Assembly (NCBI RefSeq): GCF_008386395.1
Contig: NZ_CP043761.1
Location: 1,240,001-1,304,000 of the forward strand
DNA: 64,000 bases
DNA from: Paenibacillus sp. 37
GTDB lineage: Bacteria; Bacillota; Bacilli; Paenibacillales; Paenibacillaceae
Reading direction: 5' to 3'
The notes under the pieces were generated by a model. That model did not search any database and was not told the DNA's origin. It saw only the letters and a list, made by a program, of their open reading frames with translations. Below are positions 52,576 to 62,002 of this stretch, piece after piece. The translations under genes and the position numbers were made by a program. The number at the start of each line of letters is the position of its first letter. Position 1 is the stretch's first letter.

Positions 52576-53504
52576 AGCAGACGCTAGAACGCTCCTCCGA
52601 ACAGACGGCAGAGAAAGCCCGAGTACAGAAAGTGAAAACTGCGAATCAAGAGGTACGGTACATGGCCGCCAGCAATCAATATTCCCGCAATCCTCGCCAA
52701 AGAGCGGTGATCTGGGGAAGCCTTGCGGTGATTTGGATTGCCGTTGTGTGGTTGACGGGCAGGCTGCTTCCGGCTGGTTCTACGCTGACTTCATTAATGG
52801 ATCGGAATTTGGCTCCAACCTGGGCGCATCCATTTGGCACGGATTGGCTTGGAAGAGATATGTTCATGCGTACATTAAAAGGTTTGGCAACCAGCATTCA
52901 AGTGGGATTACTTGCTGCATGTGGTGGTGGATTGATCGCAATGCTATTAGGTTTGGCTGCCGCTTCAAGCAAGGCTGCTGACCGGGTAATCTCATGGATT
53001 ATCGACCTGTTCCTGAGTGTACCTCATCTGGTATCGCTGGTTATGCTGGCCTTTGTATTCGGTGGAGGTTTGGCAGGAGTGGCGGCAGCGATTGCGCTGA
53101 CTCACTGGCCAAATCTGGCTCGGATTGTAAGAGCGGAGATGATTCAACTGAAATCCGCAGAATATATTCAGATTTCACATAAGTTGGGTCAATCGCGGTT
53201 ACAGATTGCGGTGCAGCATATGCTGCCACATCTGGTCCCACAACTGTTTGTGGGCGTACTGTTAATCTTTCCCCATGCGATTCTGCATGAGGCAGCCATT
53301 ACGTTTCTGGGGCTGGGGTTGTCCCCGCAGCAACCGGCAATTGGCATTATTTTGTCAGAGTCGATGAGATATTTATCTGCTGGCATGTGGTGGCTCGCCT
53401 TTTTCCCGGGACTGGCATTATTGCTGGTTGTTCGTGCGTTTGATGTGTTGGGCAACAGTCTGAAGACGTTGACGGGTACAGGTAGTTCAAGGGAGGTGAG
53501 GTAA
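52572..53504 (+). CDS. nikC: Nickel ABC transporter permease
   Basis: 310 aa. A polar N-terminus of ~40 residues is followed by six helices; motifs HPFGTDWLGRDMFMRTLKG and the coupling loop RIVRAEMIQLKSAEYIQISHKLGQS, FLGLGLSPQQPAIGIILSES. Coupled to nikB by ATGA overlap. ATG 52662 (inside the polar part) is an alternative start. Confidence 0.93.
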   Translation: MKQTLERSSEQTAEKARVQKVKTANQEVRYMAASNQYSRNPRQRAVIWGSLAVIWIAVVWLTGRLLPAGSTLTSLMDRNLAPTWAHPFGTDWLGRDMFMRTLKGLATSIQVGLLAACGGGLIAMLLGLAAASSKAADRVISWIIDLFLSVPHLVSLVMLAFVFGGGLAGVAAAIALTHWPNLARIVRAEMIQLKSAEYIQISHKLGQSRLQIAVQHMLPHLVPQLFVGVLLIFPHAILHEAAITFLGLGLSPQQPAIGIILSESMRYLSAGMWWLAFFPGLALLLVVRAFDVLGNSLKTLTGTGSSREVR

Positions 53505-53506
53505 AT

Positions 53507-54463
53507 ATGGCTCTTCTTGATATTGAGGGGGTATCGGTGTCATTTCGGCGCGCTCGTGGTTGGTTTGGACACGAACAGATTGATGTCATTCAGAATCTGG
53601 ATCTTTCCATAAACGAGGGTGAGATCGTGGCTGTAGTAGGCGCAAGCGGATCGGGTAAAAGTGTACTTGCGCAGGCCATTATGGGCATTCTGCCTGCCAA
53701 TGCCAAGTTGGAAGGTAGAATGAGCTATAATGGTGAGCCTTTGACTCCAGAGCGGCAGCTTCATCTGCGTGGTGATGAACTGATGTTAATCCCGCAATCC
53801 GTCAGTTATTTGGACCCGCTGATGAAGGTGGGGAGGCAAGTTCAGCCGATAACTCGAGATTTGGAAAGGAAGCGTAGATTCATGAATCAAACCCACTTGA
53901 AAAAGACAGAGCAGGAGCTGACGGATCGTTATCATCTTCCTCAAGGAACAGCCGGGAAATACCCGTTTGAGTTGTCCGGAGGTATGGCAAGACGGGTGTT
54001 GATGGCTACAGCGACATCAGGCCAGCCGAAGCTGATCATTGCCGATGAGCCCACACCGGGTATCCATCCCGAAGTGCTGGTCGAGACGATGAGGCAATTT
54101 CGTGAGCTTGCGAATCAAGGCGTAGGCATTCTATGGATTACCCATGATGTCACGACTGCCCTGACGGCTGCTGATCGCATCGCTGTATTTTATGCGGGTG
54201 CCAATGTAGAGACAGCGCAGGTGGATGATTTTACGGGGAATGGAGAACGACTGCGCCATCCGTATACGAAAGCCCTCTGGAATGCGTTGCCGCAAAATGG
54301 ATTTCAGCCACTCCCAGGCTCCCAGCCGTTAGCGGGTCAAGAGATCATCACAGGATGTTCATTTGTTCCCCGATGTAGCTCAGCAACCGTTGCATGTACC
54401 CGCGAACGTCCTCCGCTTCGTCAGATACGAGGCGGAGAAGTGAGGTGTCTCCATGTCACTTGA
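53507..54463 (+). CDS. nikD: Nickel ABC transporter ATP-binding protein
   Basis: 318 aa starting two bases after nikC, with ribosome site GGGAGGTGAGG. Walker A GASGSGKS, signature LSGGMARR, Walker B LIIADEPTPGI, switch WITHDVTT, and the oligopeptide-type C-terminal Cys-containing tail (GCSFVPRC...VACTRERPPL). Confidence 0.94.
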   Translation: MALLDIEGVSVSFRRARGWFGHEQIDVIQNLDLSINEGEIVAVVGASGSGKSVLAQAIMGILPANAKLEGRMSYNGEPLTPERQLHLRGDELMLIPQSVSYLDPLMKVGRQVQPITRDLERKRRFMNQTHLKKTEQELTDRYHLPQGTAGKYPFELSGGMARRVLMATATSGQPKLIIADEPTPGIHPEVLVETMRQFRELANQGVGILWITHDVTTALTAADRIAVFYAGANVETAQVDDFTGNGERLRHPYTKALWNALPQNGFQPLPGSQPLAGQEIITGCSFVPRCSSATVACTRERPPLRQIRGGEVRCLHVT

Positions 54464-55064
54464 AGCACAGGAAGTAAGTTATCGTCACGATCAGAAATCG
54501 TGGGTGTTTCAGCAGATGAACATGCAGGTGCAACAAGGCGAAGTCGTTGGGTTGTGGGGACCGAGTGGCTGTGGGAAAACAAGCCTTGGGCGCATCCTTG
54601 CAGGATATGCCGAACCCGTGGCAGGACAAGTATTACTGGATGGTGAACCACTCCCTCGTACAGGAGTATGTCCGGTTCAGCTGGTATTCCAGCATCCGGA
54701 GAAAGCTGTGAATCCACGCTGGCGGATGCGGCGTGTACTTCAGGAGGCGGCTGTGCAGGATGAGCAGTTGCTCGAAGCTTTGGGGATTCAGCAAGCTTGG
54801 CTGGACCGCAGACCGGGTGAATTATCCGGTGGGGAACTGCAACGATTCTGTGTGGCGCGAGCACTCGGTACATCGACACGTTATGTGATTGCAGATGAAA
54901 TGACCACGATGCTGGATGCGATCACTCAGGCACAGATCTGGCATACCGTGATGGAAGTGGCTCGCCAGCGTGATCTGGGATTACTGATCATAAGCCATGA
55001 TCGGGATTTGCTGAACAGGTTATGCGACAGAATTACACCGATGCCGATGTCGATGTCACTGTAG
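54453..55064 (+). CDS. nikE: Nickel ABC transporter ATP-binding protein
   Basis: 203 aa, shorter than the usual ~250, ending just after the switch region (IISHDRDLLNRLCDRI) so it lacks the common C-terminal extension. Walker A GPSGCGKTS, signature LSGGELQRFCVARAL, Walker B YVIADEMTTMLD with Met in place of the usual Pro. It overlaps nikD by 11 bases. Confidence 0.93.
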   Translation: MSLEAQEVSYRHDQKSWVFQQMNMQVQQGEVVGLWGPSGCGKTSLGRILAGYAEPVAGQVLLDGEPLPRTGVCPVQLVFQHPEKAVNPRWRMRRVLQEAAVQDEQLLEALGIQQAWLDRRPGELSGGELQRFCVARALGTSTRYVIADEMTTMLDAITQAQIWHTVMEVARQRDLGLLIISHDRDLLNRLCDRITPMPMSMSL

Positions 55065-55101
55065 TTTTAATTAGTTTTGAATAAATAAAATGATTGAATA
55101 C

Positions 55102-55173
55102 AAAAGGGCACCCCTTGTGAAGTCATTGACCATGAATGTGAGTCATGGACTTGACTACGGGGCACCCCTTTTT
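55102..55173 (+). terminator. Terminator of the nik operon
   Basis: AAAAGGGCACCCC pairs imperfectly with GGGGCACCCCTTTTT, and an inner CCATGA...TCATGG stem supports it. Confidence 0.75.
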
Positions 55174-55247
55174 CCATTTTACAGATATTCACCATTTAAT
55201 GAACAGTACACGTTTTGTTCGAAACATACATAGATGTAATTGACAGC

Positions 55248-56441
55248 TTATTTGCCCGACACATTGCTTAACAACACAGATAATCTGCGCATCGCCTCTT
55301 CAACCGTAGAACGTGGACAGGCTACATTAATACGCATGAACCCTGTACCCTCCGTTCCAAAGAAGCTCCCGTCATTGAAAGCAAGCCCTGCTTCATGAAG
55401 AAGCATGTTGCATAGTTGTGCATGTGGGATATTCAGCTCCCGGAAATCCATCCATAACAGATAGGTCGCTTCGGGCAGATGCATTTTAATCTGAGGCATG
55501 TGTTCCGCGACATATTGCTGTACATACTCCATATTTCCACGGATATAGGCAAGGCACTCATCCAGCCATTCCTCAGCTCCGTTGTAAGCAGCTTCAGTTG
55601 CAACAGCACCCAGTGTGCTGATACTGGCAAGTCCCATCGTTTTTACACCCTGCGCGAACGATTCTCGTAACTTGGCGTTGGGGATAATGATGTTGGATGT
55701 GCAGAGGCCAGGAATATTGAACGTTTTGCTTGGAGCCGTACAGATGATACTTAGATCAGAGACGGCGTCCGAGATCAGGGTCAATGGTGTATGAGTTCCC
55801 CGCTGATGAACAAGATCGGCATGAATTTCATCTGAAACCATCAGTACGTTGTATTGCAGACACAGTGACGTAAGCCCTTCAAGCTCCTCACGAGTCCATA
55901 CCCGTCCAACCGGGTTATGAGGACTGCACAGAATCAGCATTTTGACCCGACCGGTCTGCAAGCTGGATTCCAGTTGTTCCAGATCCATCGTGTAATGACC
56001 GTCATTCTCTACCAGAGGATTGGTGATCAGTTCACGACCTTGACCACGTACTACTTCATAGAAGGGCGCATACACTGGAGTTTGGATGACCACTGCATCT
56101 CCCGGCCCCGTGAATCGTTGTACAGCAATACTGAGTGCGGGCACAATACCTGGAGTGAACACAATCCAGTCATCGTTAATTTTCCAGTTGTGGCGCCGTT
56201 CCATCCAGTCTGCAACAGCGGCATGATACGCTTCAGTCCGCACTGTATAACCAAAAATCCCGTGCTCCATCCGTGTTTGCAGGGCCTGAATGACGGATGG
56301 TGGAGCAGCAAAATCCATATCGGCCACCCACATCGGAAGCGCATCAGCAGCACCGAAGATCTCCTCAAGCGCATCCCATTTTTCTGATCCGGTAGAGATC
56401 CGGTTAATAGACTGATCAAATGTACTGTTATTGTTATTCAT
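55248..56441 (-). CDS. patB: MalY/PatB-family PLP-dependent C-S lyase
   Basis: 397 aa from ATG 56441, ten bases after AAGGGGGATT. Fold-type I features: LPMWVADMDFAAPPSVIQAL, ILCSPHNPVGRVWTREEL, MVSDEIHADLVH and the PLP-binding Lys in TAPSKTFNIPGL (~239). The family cleaves the C-S bond of cystathionine and other cysteine conjugates (cystathionine beta-lyase) and some members act as aminotransferases. It is alone in its unit. Confidence 0.92.
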   Translation of the reverse strand: MNNNNSTFDQSINRISTGSEKWDALEEIFGAADALPMWVADMDFAAPPSVIQALQTRMEHGIFGYTVRTEAYHAAVADWMERRHNWKINDDWIVFTPGIVPALSIAVQRFTGPGDAVVIQTPVYAPFYEVVRGQGRELITNPLVENDGHYTMDLEQLESSLQTGRVKMLILCSPHNPVGRVWTREELEGLTSLCLQYNVLMVSDEIHADLVHQRGTHTPLTLISDAVSDLSIICTAPSKTFNIPGLCTSNIIIPNAKLRESFAQGVKTMGLASISTLGAVATEAAYNGAEEWLDECLAYIRGNMEYVQQYVAEHMPQIKMHLPEATYLLWMDFRELNIPHAQLCNMLLHEAGLAFNDGSFFGTEGTGFMRINVACPRSTVEEAMRRLSVLLSNVSGK

Positions 56442-56489
56442 CGTATTTAATCCCCCTTGAGTTCCGGTCCTTTGACCACAAATCGACAA

Positions 56490-56852
56490 ATAATTATCTA
56501 ATACATTGGTTAATTTCGCAACTGTTGTGCGTGTATGATTAGCTTCATATGTATGGTCCGGAATTCAGGACTTTATTCATATAAGAACAACTTAACGAGC
56601 CAGAGAACAGCAGGCATACAACAAAGACTATTTTTGTACGCCCTTGGTCCTGTTTTGTTCATATATTATTTACAACCCCTTGTCAGATGCTATTATATTG
56701 CTAACATTTGGTGGAACAACGGGCTGTTATCCGAATAAGCTCGTATCCATACAAGATGAGCATAACTACATGAGTCTTTCGTGTACATCGAGCGATCGTC
56801 TTGAATCGTATGATGCATAAGGCTGACATTTGAACTCAGGAGGCGTTTAAGG
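56490..56852. other. 363-base gap before the stalk-domain gene
   Basis: It must hold the promoters of the divergent patB and stalk-domain genes. No clear regulatory palindrome or gene was recognised. The ribosome site CAGGAGGCG lies just before the start at 56853. Confidence 0.4.
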
Positions 56853-57542
56853 ATGAAAAGCAAAAAGTGGTTGATTACTGCGAGTGTGTTCGGCATGGTG
56901 TTGACCGGATCGGCAGGTGTATATGCAGGTACACAACTGGAGACGATCAAAGCTTATCTGAACCATGGGCTCGCCATCGAAGTGAACGGGCAGAAATTTA
57001 CACCGACAGGTGACCAGGGCAAAAAGCTTGCACCAATTACATATCAAGGAAGTACATATCTCCCCGTTCGTTCGATTGCCGATGCGTTGAAGACCGAAGT
57101 GAAGTATGATTCCCAAAACAATAAAGTAAGCATCGGTTCTTCAAGCTCTTCTGGCGGGTCCACATCCACAGGCAATAGTGGATCGACATCGCCCTCAACA
57201 GGTACAAACACACAGGCGGCAGGCGTGAAGTCCAAGTATCTGCCAGTAGATTTCCCATTACCGAAGGATGCGAAGGCGACAAGTCTCATTGAGAACATCA
57301 TGGATGGTAACAAAAAAGTAGTGCTCACGTACACAACCAAAGAAACGTTGCTAACCGTTGGAACATCCTACAAAGACTATTACCAGACCAAAAACTTGAG
57401 TCAGAACACTCAGGATATACAGGCAGACGGCTTCAGCATCGTGGGTCGTGAAGATGGCAAATATGCCGTAACCATCACGGGTTCTGTGTCTGCGACCAAC
57501 AAGGACCTGAATGAAGTTACCGTAGTATGGGGCGAAGAGTAA
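56853..57542 (+). CDS. Secreted copper-amine-oxidase-type stalk-domain protein
   Basis: 229 aa. Signal peptide with a likely cut after VYA, a stalk-type domain in residues ~40-95 (IEVNGQKFTP... TYLPVRSIADALKTEVKYD), a Ser/Gly/Thr linker (~96-125), and a second globular part (~130-229) of unknown family. It is a short relative of the stalk domain that ends the CotH-like protein at 8544. Function unknown; likely surface or cell-wall associated. Confidence 0.82.
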   Translation: MKSKKWLITASVFGMVLTGSAGVYAGTQLETIKAYLNHGLAIEVNGQKFTPTGDQGKKLAPITYQGSTYLPVRSIADALKTEVKYDSQNNKVSIGSSSSSGGSTSTGNSGSTSPSTGTNTQAAGVKSKYLPVDFPLPKDAKATSLIENIMDGNKKVVLTYTTKETLLTVGTSYKDYYQTKNLSQNTQDIQADGFSIVGREDGKYAVTITGSVSATNKDLNEVTVVWGEE

Positions 57543-57635
57543 GCGACGAATATAATCACACGCCCTAATACTATCCTGCTTGAGTTGTTCAAATTATAGT
57601 GATCCGTATCCTTCTATTATTCAAAAGGTAACGCC

Positions 57636-57681
57636 AAAAGCCGCCCGTTGAAATCGTAACAGATTTCATTGGACGGCTTTT
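57636..57681. terminator. Bidirectional terminator between stalk-protein and peptidase genes
   Basis: AAAAGCCGcCCGTTGAAATC pairs with GATTTCATTGGACGGCTTTT. Confidence 0.85.
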
Positions 57682-57740
57682 AGGGTTGAATCCATGTCTG
57701 GTTCTATACTCTCTGAATTAATAGTCTAAATAGTAGTCCG

Positions 57741-59750
57741 TTACAGGTACTCGTTAAACCATCCGGCAATATGCTCCAAACGGCGTACCCTCAAGTGAGG
57801 GTGACCTCCACGGGACAACTCGTGGTTGGCGCCTGGGAAACGAACGAGCCTTGTTGTCTGCTTACGCCGTTTCAACGCAATGTATAATTGCTCGGCCTGT
57901 TCAATTGGACACCGCAGATCCTGTTCGCCATGCAAAATGAGCAGCGGAGTACTCACGTTGCCGACATAAGCGAGCGGGGAATGTTTCCACAGTTTTTCCG
58001 TGTCATCCCACGCGTTACCGCCAATCTGATCTTCCGTGAAGAAATAGCCAATGTCACTGACGCCATAGAAGGATAACCAGTTGGAGATGGAACGCTGGGT
58101 AACAGCGGCCTTAAAGCGGTCCGTGTGTCCAACAATCCAGTTGGTCATGAAGCCACCATAACTGCCCCCGGTTACGCCCAATCTGGATTCATCGATAAAC
58201 TCATATTGGGATAGGGCATAATCCACGCTCTCCATAAGATCGCGATAATCGCCACCGCCATAATCTCCGCGACAGGCATCTACGAATTGCTGCCCGTATC
58301 CGAGCCCCCCGCGTGGATTGATATACACAATAGCGTAGCCTTGTGCAGCGAGAATCTGGAACTCGTGCATAAATGTAAAACCATACATCATGTGCGGTCC
58401 GCCATGAATCTCCAGAATGGTCGGGATTTTGACCCCGTCGACCATGCCATGAGGTTTCATGATCCAACCTTGCAGACGCAGGCCATCTGAGGAATTAAAC
58501 CAGAAGGTTTCCGGTGTACTAAGGTGGATCTCATCCTCAAGCTGTGGATTGCTGCGGGTGAGTTGAATCGGTTCTACCCCGGGATCTCCCGGTTGTTCAT
58601 ACATATAGAGATCACCAGGATTTTGTGTATCGGCAACAGCAGCAACGATCTGCCCGTTTTCCAACTCGGCAAATTGATAAATCTCCCGTTCGTCAGGCAA
58701 TATATACTCGGCACTGCTGCCGTCTCGTGCGAATTTGGCGATGCGTACACTACCATGAATGGTTGCGAGACAGAAGATGGATGAACCATCCCGACTGAAT
58801 ACAGGTCCCGTGGTTGTCAGATGTGATCGCATGTCACCAACAATGCTGTGATTTAACTGTACGTCCCAATCCGTGCTTAGACATACGGGTTCACCACCTG
58901 ATATAGGAAGGGTATATAGCTTCACAAGCGTGGCATTTCCATAAGAACGGTCACTAGCGAGCAGTGCCAGGGATTGTGCATCGGGTGCAAATGTCAGTCG
59001 GCTGAACGTATATCCTTCCGGGGTCAACTGCTGCACATTCGACCCGTCTGCCTTAGCAAGGTACACATGATTGGTCAGGGTGTAATCGTTGTGTTCCTCG
59101 CCTGCTTCGGGCATCTGTGCAATCCATGCGATGGATGTTCCGTCCGGGGACCAAGCGTAGTCTCCAACGTCATAGTGACCTGTAGTTACAGGTATTGCTT
59201 CCGCATCGATTGGTGCGAGAGCGAAAAGGTGGGAACGTCGACCGTTCCATAATCCACTGGCATCTGATTTCATGCGAATCCGGTCTACGACATGTTCTTG
59301 CAGCAGTTTGGGTTTATCGTCTATAGGATCTGTATGTTCTGATTCTTCATCTCCGCTCATATCCACGGATGATTTCACAAGTATGGTATGACCGTCTGGT
59401 GACCAGAGCAAGGAGCTGACGCCATGTGTCAGGTGACTGATTTGCTGTGCTTCTCCGCCATCTGATGCGATAATCCACACTTGGGATTTCCCATTAACCT
59501 CTCTTAAAAAGGCCAGCTGAGATCCATCGGGTGACCAGGCAGGGGAATGATCCTTCTCTCCAGAGGTAAAGGGCCTGTCCTTCTGACTCCCCAAATGCAG
59601 CAGTCTCAGGTGAGAACAATAACCGTCACGTGCTTCATTCGTTTTCCGGCTTACATATACCAGTTGTCCGCCTTGAGGAGACGGAGTTGGATCATTAACC
59701 CATGTAATCTGATAAAGATCTTCCGATGTTATGCCGCGCTGACTCATCAT
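57741..59750 (-). CDS. S9-family serine peptidase (acylaminoacyl-/dipeptidyl-peptidase type)
   Basis: 669 aa from ATG 59750, seven bases after GGGAGG (frame opens at 59768). Residues ~15-400 form a beta-propeller with WD/PD40 repeats (SPAWSPDGSQLAFLR, LLWSPDGHTILVKS, YAWSPDGTSIAWIA). The C-terminal hydrolase has nucleophile GGSYGGFMTNW (~530), Asp in LHGEQDLRCP and His in GANHELSRGG. No export signal, so it probably trims short or acylated peptides in the cytoplasm. Confidence 0.93.
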   Translation of the reverse strand: MMSQRGITSEDLYQITWVNDPTPSPQGGQLVYVSRKTNEARDGYCSHLRLLHLGSQKDRPFTSGEKDHSPAWSPDGSQLAFLREVNGKSQVWIIASDGGEAQQISHLTHGVSSLLWSPDGHTILVKSSVDMSGDEESEHTDPIDDKPKLLQEHVVDRIRMKSDASGLWNGRRSHLFALAPIDAEAIPVTTGHYDVGDYAWSPDGTSIAWIAQMPEAGEEHNDYTLTNHVYLAKADGSNVQQLTPEGYTFSRLTFAPDAQSLALLASDRSYGNATLVKLYTLPISGGEPVCLSTDWDVQLNHSIVGDMRSHLTTTGPVFSRDGSSIFCLATIHGSVRIAKFARDGSSAEYILPDEREIYQFAELENGQIVAAVADTQNPGDLYMYEQPGDPGVEPIQLTRSNPQLEDEIHLSTPETFWFNSSDGLRLQGWIMKPHGMVDGVKIPTILEIHGGPHMMYGFTFMHEFQILAAQGYAIVYINPRGGLGYGQQFVDACRGDYGGGDYRDLMESVDYALSQYEFIDESRLGVTGGSYGGFMTNWIVGHTDRFKAAVTQRSISNWLSFYGVSDIGYFFTEDQIGGNAWDDTEKLWKHSPLAYVGNVSTPLLILHGEQDLRCPIEQAEQLYIALKRRKQTTRLVRFPGANHELSRGGHPHLRVRRLEHIAGWFNEYL

Positions 59751-59872
59751 TGCTTGTCCTCCCACCATGAATTAGAATTGGTTAATTTCCTAACCTTTCC
59801 ATTTATATTAACGGAAAGCAAGGAACAGGACAATAAGTGTAATGAAGGAGGAGTAAGACATTTAACAATGTA

Positions 59873-60099
59873 TATTAATTGAATTAAATATTTGCACGTA
59901 ACGTAGAGGACAGAAATAACCTGAAGAAGCGGAGCGTTCGCCTAAAAGCTTTCTGAAAGAAAGCTGCATCGGAAGCATAGGCTTCCCCGGATTTTCACTT
60001 TGAAAAAGTGGATTCAAAAAATCTGGGGATAACAGCGATCGGAAGGTTGTTCTGTCATCGGAGTGACCCATGTAAATATTCTTTGTTCAATTCATATAG
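59873..60099. repeat. Dispersed hairpin repeat, copy 5 (with internal insertion)
   Basis: Ends ATTGAATTAAATATTTGCAC and GTAAATATTCTTTGTTCAAT. Outer arm GAGGACAGAA with TTGTTCTGTC, as in copy 4. An extra ~35 bases (AAAGCTTTCTGAAAGAAAGC and following) forms its own hairpin within the left arm, making this copy longest. Confidence 0.78.
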
Positions 60100-60310
60100 G
60101 TGTGTTAAAAGGATTTGCTCGAAGGATGACGAATCCTAATGTTGAATAACCGCAGAAATGACGGAAAATGGTCTTAATTCAATGTTTAACATTGGTGAAT
60201 TTGGTTTAATGTACAATGCAATTCATGTTCTACATTTAAGTATTTGGTTCATAGCCATTCGTTTATATAGAACTTGTATGATTCAGTCGCAATGGAGGAG
60301 GAACGTCACG

Positions 60311-60868
60311 TTGAGCACATCCTATGAGCAGCATGTAGAATATCCAAACCGGAAACGAATGGCGTGGCTTACGGCAGGGGCGGCACTTTTTGTGGCAGCC
60401 GGATTTTTTTTGATTTTTGATCGTTCTTCAGGTACGAATGATTCCATCCTTTCGGATGTGATTGGACTTCTATCCATTTTGTTTTTTGGGCTATGTTTCT
60501 GCTACAGTCTGGTAAAGATGATTAAGAAGGAACCTTCTTTTGTAATCGATGAGGATGGGTTTGTGGATGCATCTTCTTATACCGCAGGAGGAGCCGTGGC
60601 CTGGAGAGACGTTGAGAATATTTTTATGTATGAATTAATGGGACAGAAAATGATCGGGGTCAAATTACGGGATGAGAAGGCCTTTCTGGATCGCCAGAAC
60701 GGGATGAAACGCAAATTGATGACGGTCAACAGCAATATGGTCGATGCGACCATCAGCGTTGCCCAAAGTAGCCTCACAGTGCCACTGGATCAATTGTATA
60801 TCATGATGATGAACCACTGGAGACATGTGAGTGATAACATGATATATGATTCGTATAACCGTCGTTAG
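60311..60868 (+). CDS. STM3941-like membrane protein
   Basis: The frame opens at 60158, but the supported start is TTG 60311, nine bases after GGAGGAGG, giving 185 aa. Two membrane segments (MAWLTAGAALFVAAGFFLIF and IIGLLSILFFGLCFCYSLV-like) are followed by a PH-like part: PSFVIDEDGFVDASSYTAGGAVAWRDVENIFMYELMGQKMIGV. This matches the pattern of small STM3941-family proteins of unknown function. Followed by an aldo/keto reductase after 43 bases. Confidence 0.72.
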   Translation: MSTSYEQHVEYPNRKRMAWLTAGAALFVAAGFFLIFDRSSGTNDSILSDVIGLLSILFFGLCFCYSLVKMIKKEPSFVIDEDGFVDASSYTAGGAVAWRDVENIFMYELMGQKMIGVKLRDEKAFLDRQNGMKRKLMTVNSNMVDATISVAQSSLTVPLDQLYIMMMNHWRHVSDNMIYDSYNRR

Positions 60869-60911
60869 AGAGGTCAGAATGTCCAAAAGTCTTCAGAATG
60901 GAGGAATATAG

Positions 60912-61778
60912 ATGATGCATGGTAATCCAACACGCACGATTCTACTTCCGGATGGAACTGCCCTGCCTGCGATAGGGCAAGGCACATGGAACATGGGAGA
61001 GAAGCAATCCAGCCAAGAAGAAGAAATACGGGCACTGCGTTCCGGTATTGAACTGGGAATGACCGTGATTGATACGGCGGAGATGTATGCAGAAGGTGGG
61101 GCAGAAGTTGTTACGGGAAAGGCCATCTCGGGCCATCGTGACGAAGTTTTTCTCGTATCCAAAGTGTATCCCCATCATGCGGATCGCAAGCAGATGATTA
61201 CGGCCTGTGAGCGCAGTCTTACGCGTCTTGGTACAGATCGTCTGGATTTGTATTTGCTCCACTGGCGCGGGGGAGTGCCACTCGAAGAAACGGTTCAGGC
61301 CTTGGAGCAGTTGAAGCAATCTGGTAAAATCCTTCGCTGGGGTGTATCGAATCTGGATACAAGGGATATGCAGGAGTTATGGAGTCTGCCGGAGGGGTCT
61401 CAGTGCATGGTGAATCAGGTGCTTTACCATGCAGCTTCGCGTGGTATCGAACATGATCTGCTTCCCTGGATGCGCGAACGTAGCGTTCCTGTTATGGCGT
61501 ATTGTCCACTGGCACAGGGCGGCAGACTTCGAAGTGAATTGTTGGAGCATCCCGTCATTCAGGAGATTGCGCAGGATCGAGGAGTTACGACTTCGCAGAT
61601 CGCATTAGCCTGGGTGATCAGGGACGGAGATGTGCTGGCGATTCCCAAAGCGGTACAGCTGAATCATGTGGCAGACAATGCAGCAGCAGTGAATATCGTT
61701 TTGACACAAGAGGAACTCGCCCGTTTGAATGAGGCATTCCCTGCACCTAAAGGCAAAGTACCTCTAGATATCGTGTAG
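60912..61778 (+). CDS. Aldo/keto reductase
   Basis: 288 aa. GTWNMGEKQ near the start, catalytic Asp/Tyr in VIDTAEMYAEGGAE (~54 and 59), Lys in LVSKVYPHHA (~84), His in LLHWRGGVPLEETVQALEQL (~117), and the NADPH-binding end (IPKAVQLNHVADNAAA). It reduces aldehydes or ketones with NADPH; substrate unknown. The ATG follows TGGAGGAATATAG. Confidence 0.93.
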   Translation: MMHGNPTRTILLPDGTALPAIGQGTWNMGEKQSSQEEEIRALRSGIELGMTVIDTAEMYAEGGAEVVTGKAISGHRDEVFLVSKVYPHHADRKQMITACERSLTRLGTDRLDLYLLHWRGGVPLEETVQALEQLKQSGKILRWGVSNLDTRDMQELWSLPEGSQCMVNQVLYHAASRGIEHDLLPWMRERSVPVMAYCPLAQGGRLRSELLEHPVIQEIAQDRGVTTSQIALAWVIRDGDVLAIPKAVQLNHVADNAAAVNIVLTQEELARLNEAFPAPKGKVPLDIV

Positions 61779-61839
61779 CTGGCTCTTTTTATGGGATAAG
61801 CATATGAATAAGATAACAATACGATTAATAATGTTATGC

Positions 61840-61872
61840 AGAGCAGATCTTCACGATCTGCTCTTTTTTTTG
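61840..61872 (+). terminator. Terminator after the aldo/keto reductase gene
   Basis: AGAGCAGATC pairs exactly with GATCTGCTCT, then eight further T. Confidence 0.9.
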
Positions 61873-61935
61873 TATGGATATCAATAGCGGAAGCTTGCCC
61901 TTCGATTAAGCGAATATATATTTTAACAAATGGGC

Positions 61936-61984
61936 TTTACAACACTATTTCACTAGTGTACTATGTAACTAACACACCAGTACA
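61936..61984 (+). promoter_or_regulatory. Promoter and inverted-repeat operator of the second GntR/ABC operon
   Basis: TTTACA (61936-61941) and TACTAT (61959-61964) with 17-base spacing. TGTACT (61957-61962) and AGTACA (61979-61984) are an inverted pair covering the -10, the same design as the first GntR operon but with different half-sites. Confidence 0.55.
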
Positions 61985-62002
61985 GAGAGGAGCGAGTGCT
62001 TT

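Noticed and set aside
49846..55064. Oligopeptide (Opp/Dpp) transporter reading of the nik operon
   Set aside because: The families overlap, but the nikR gene directly upstream and the His-rich C-terminal motif of the binding protein favour nickel.
56535..56738. 67-codon plus-strand frame between patB and the stalk-domain gene
   Set aside because: No ribosome site and no likeness to a known protein; it lies in the promoter gap of two divergent genes.
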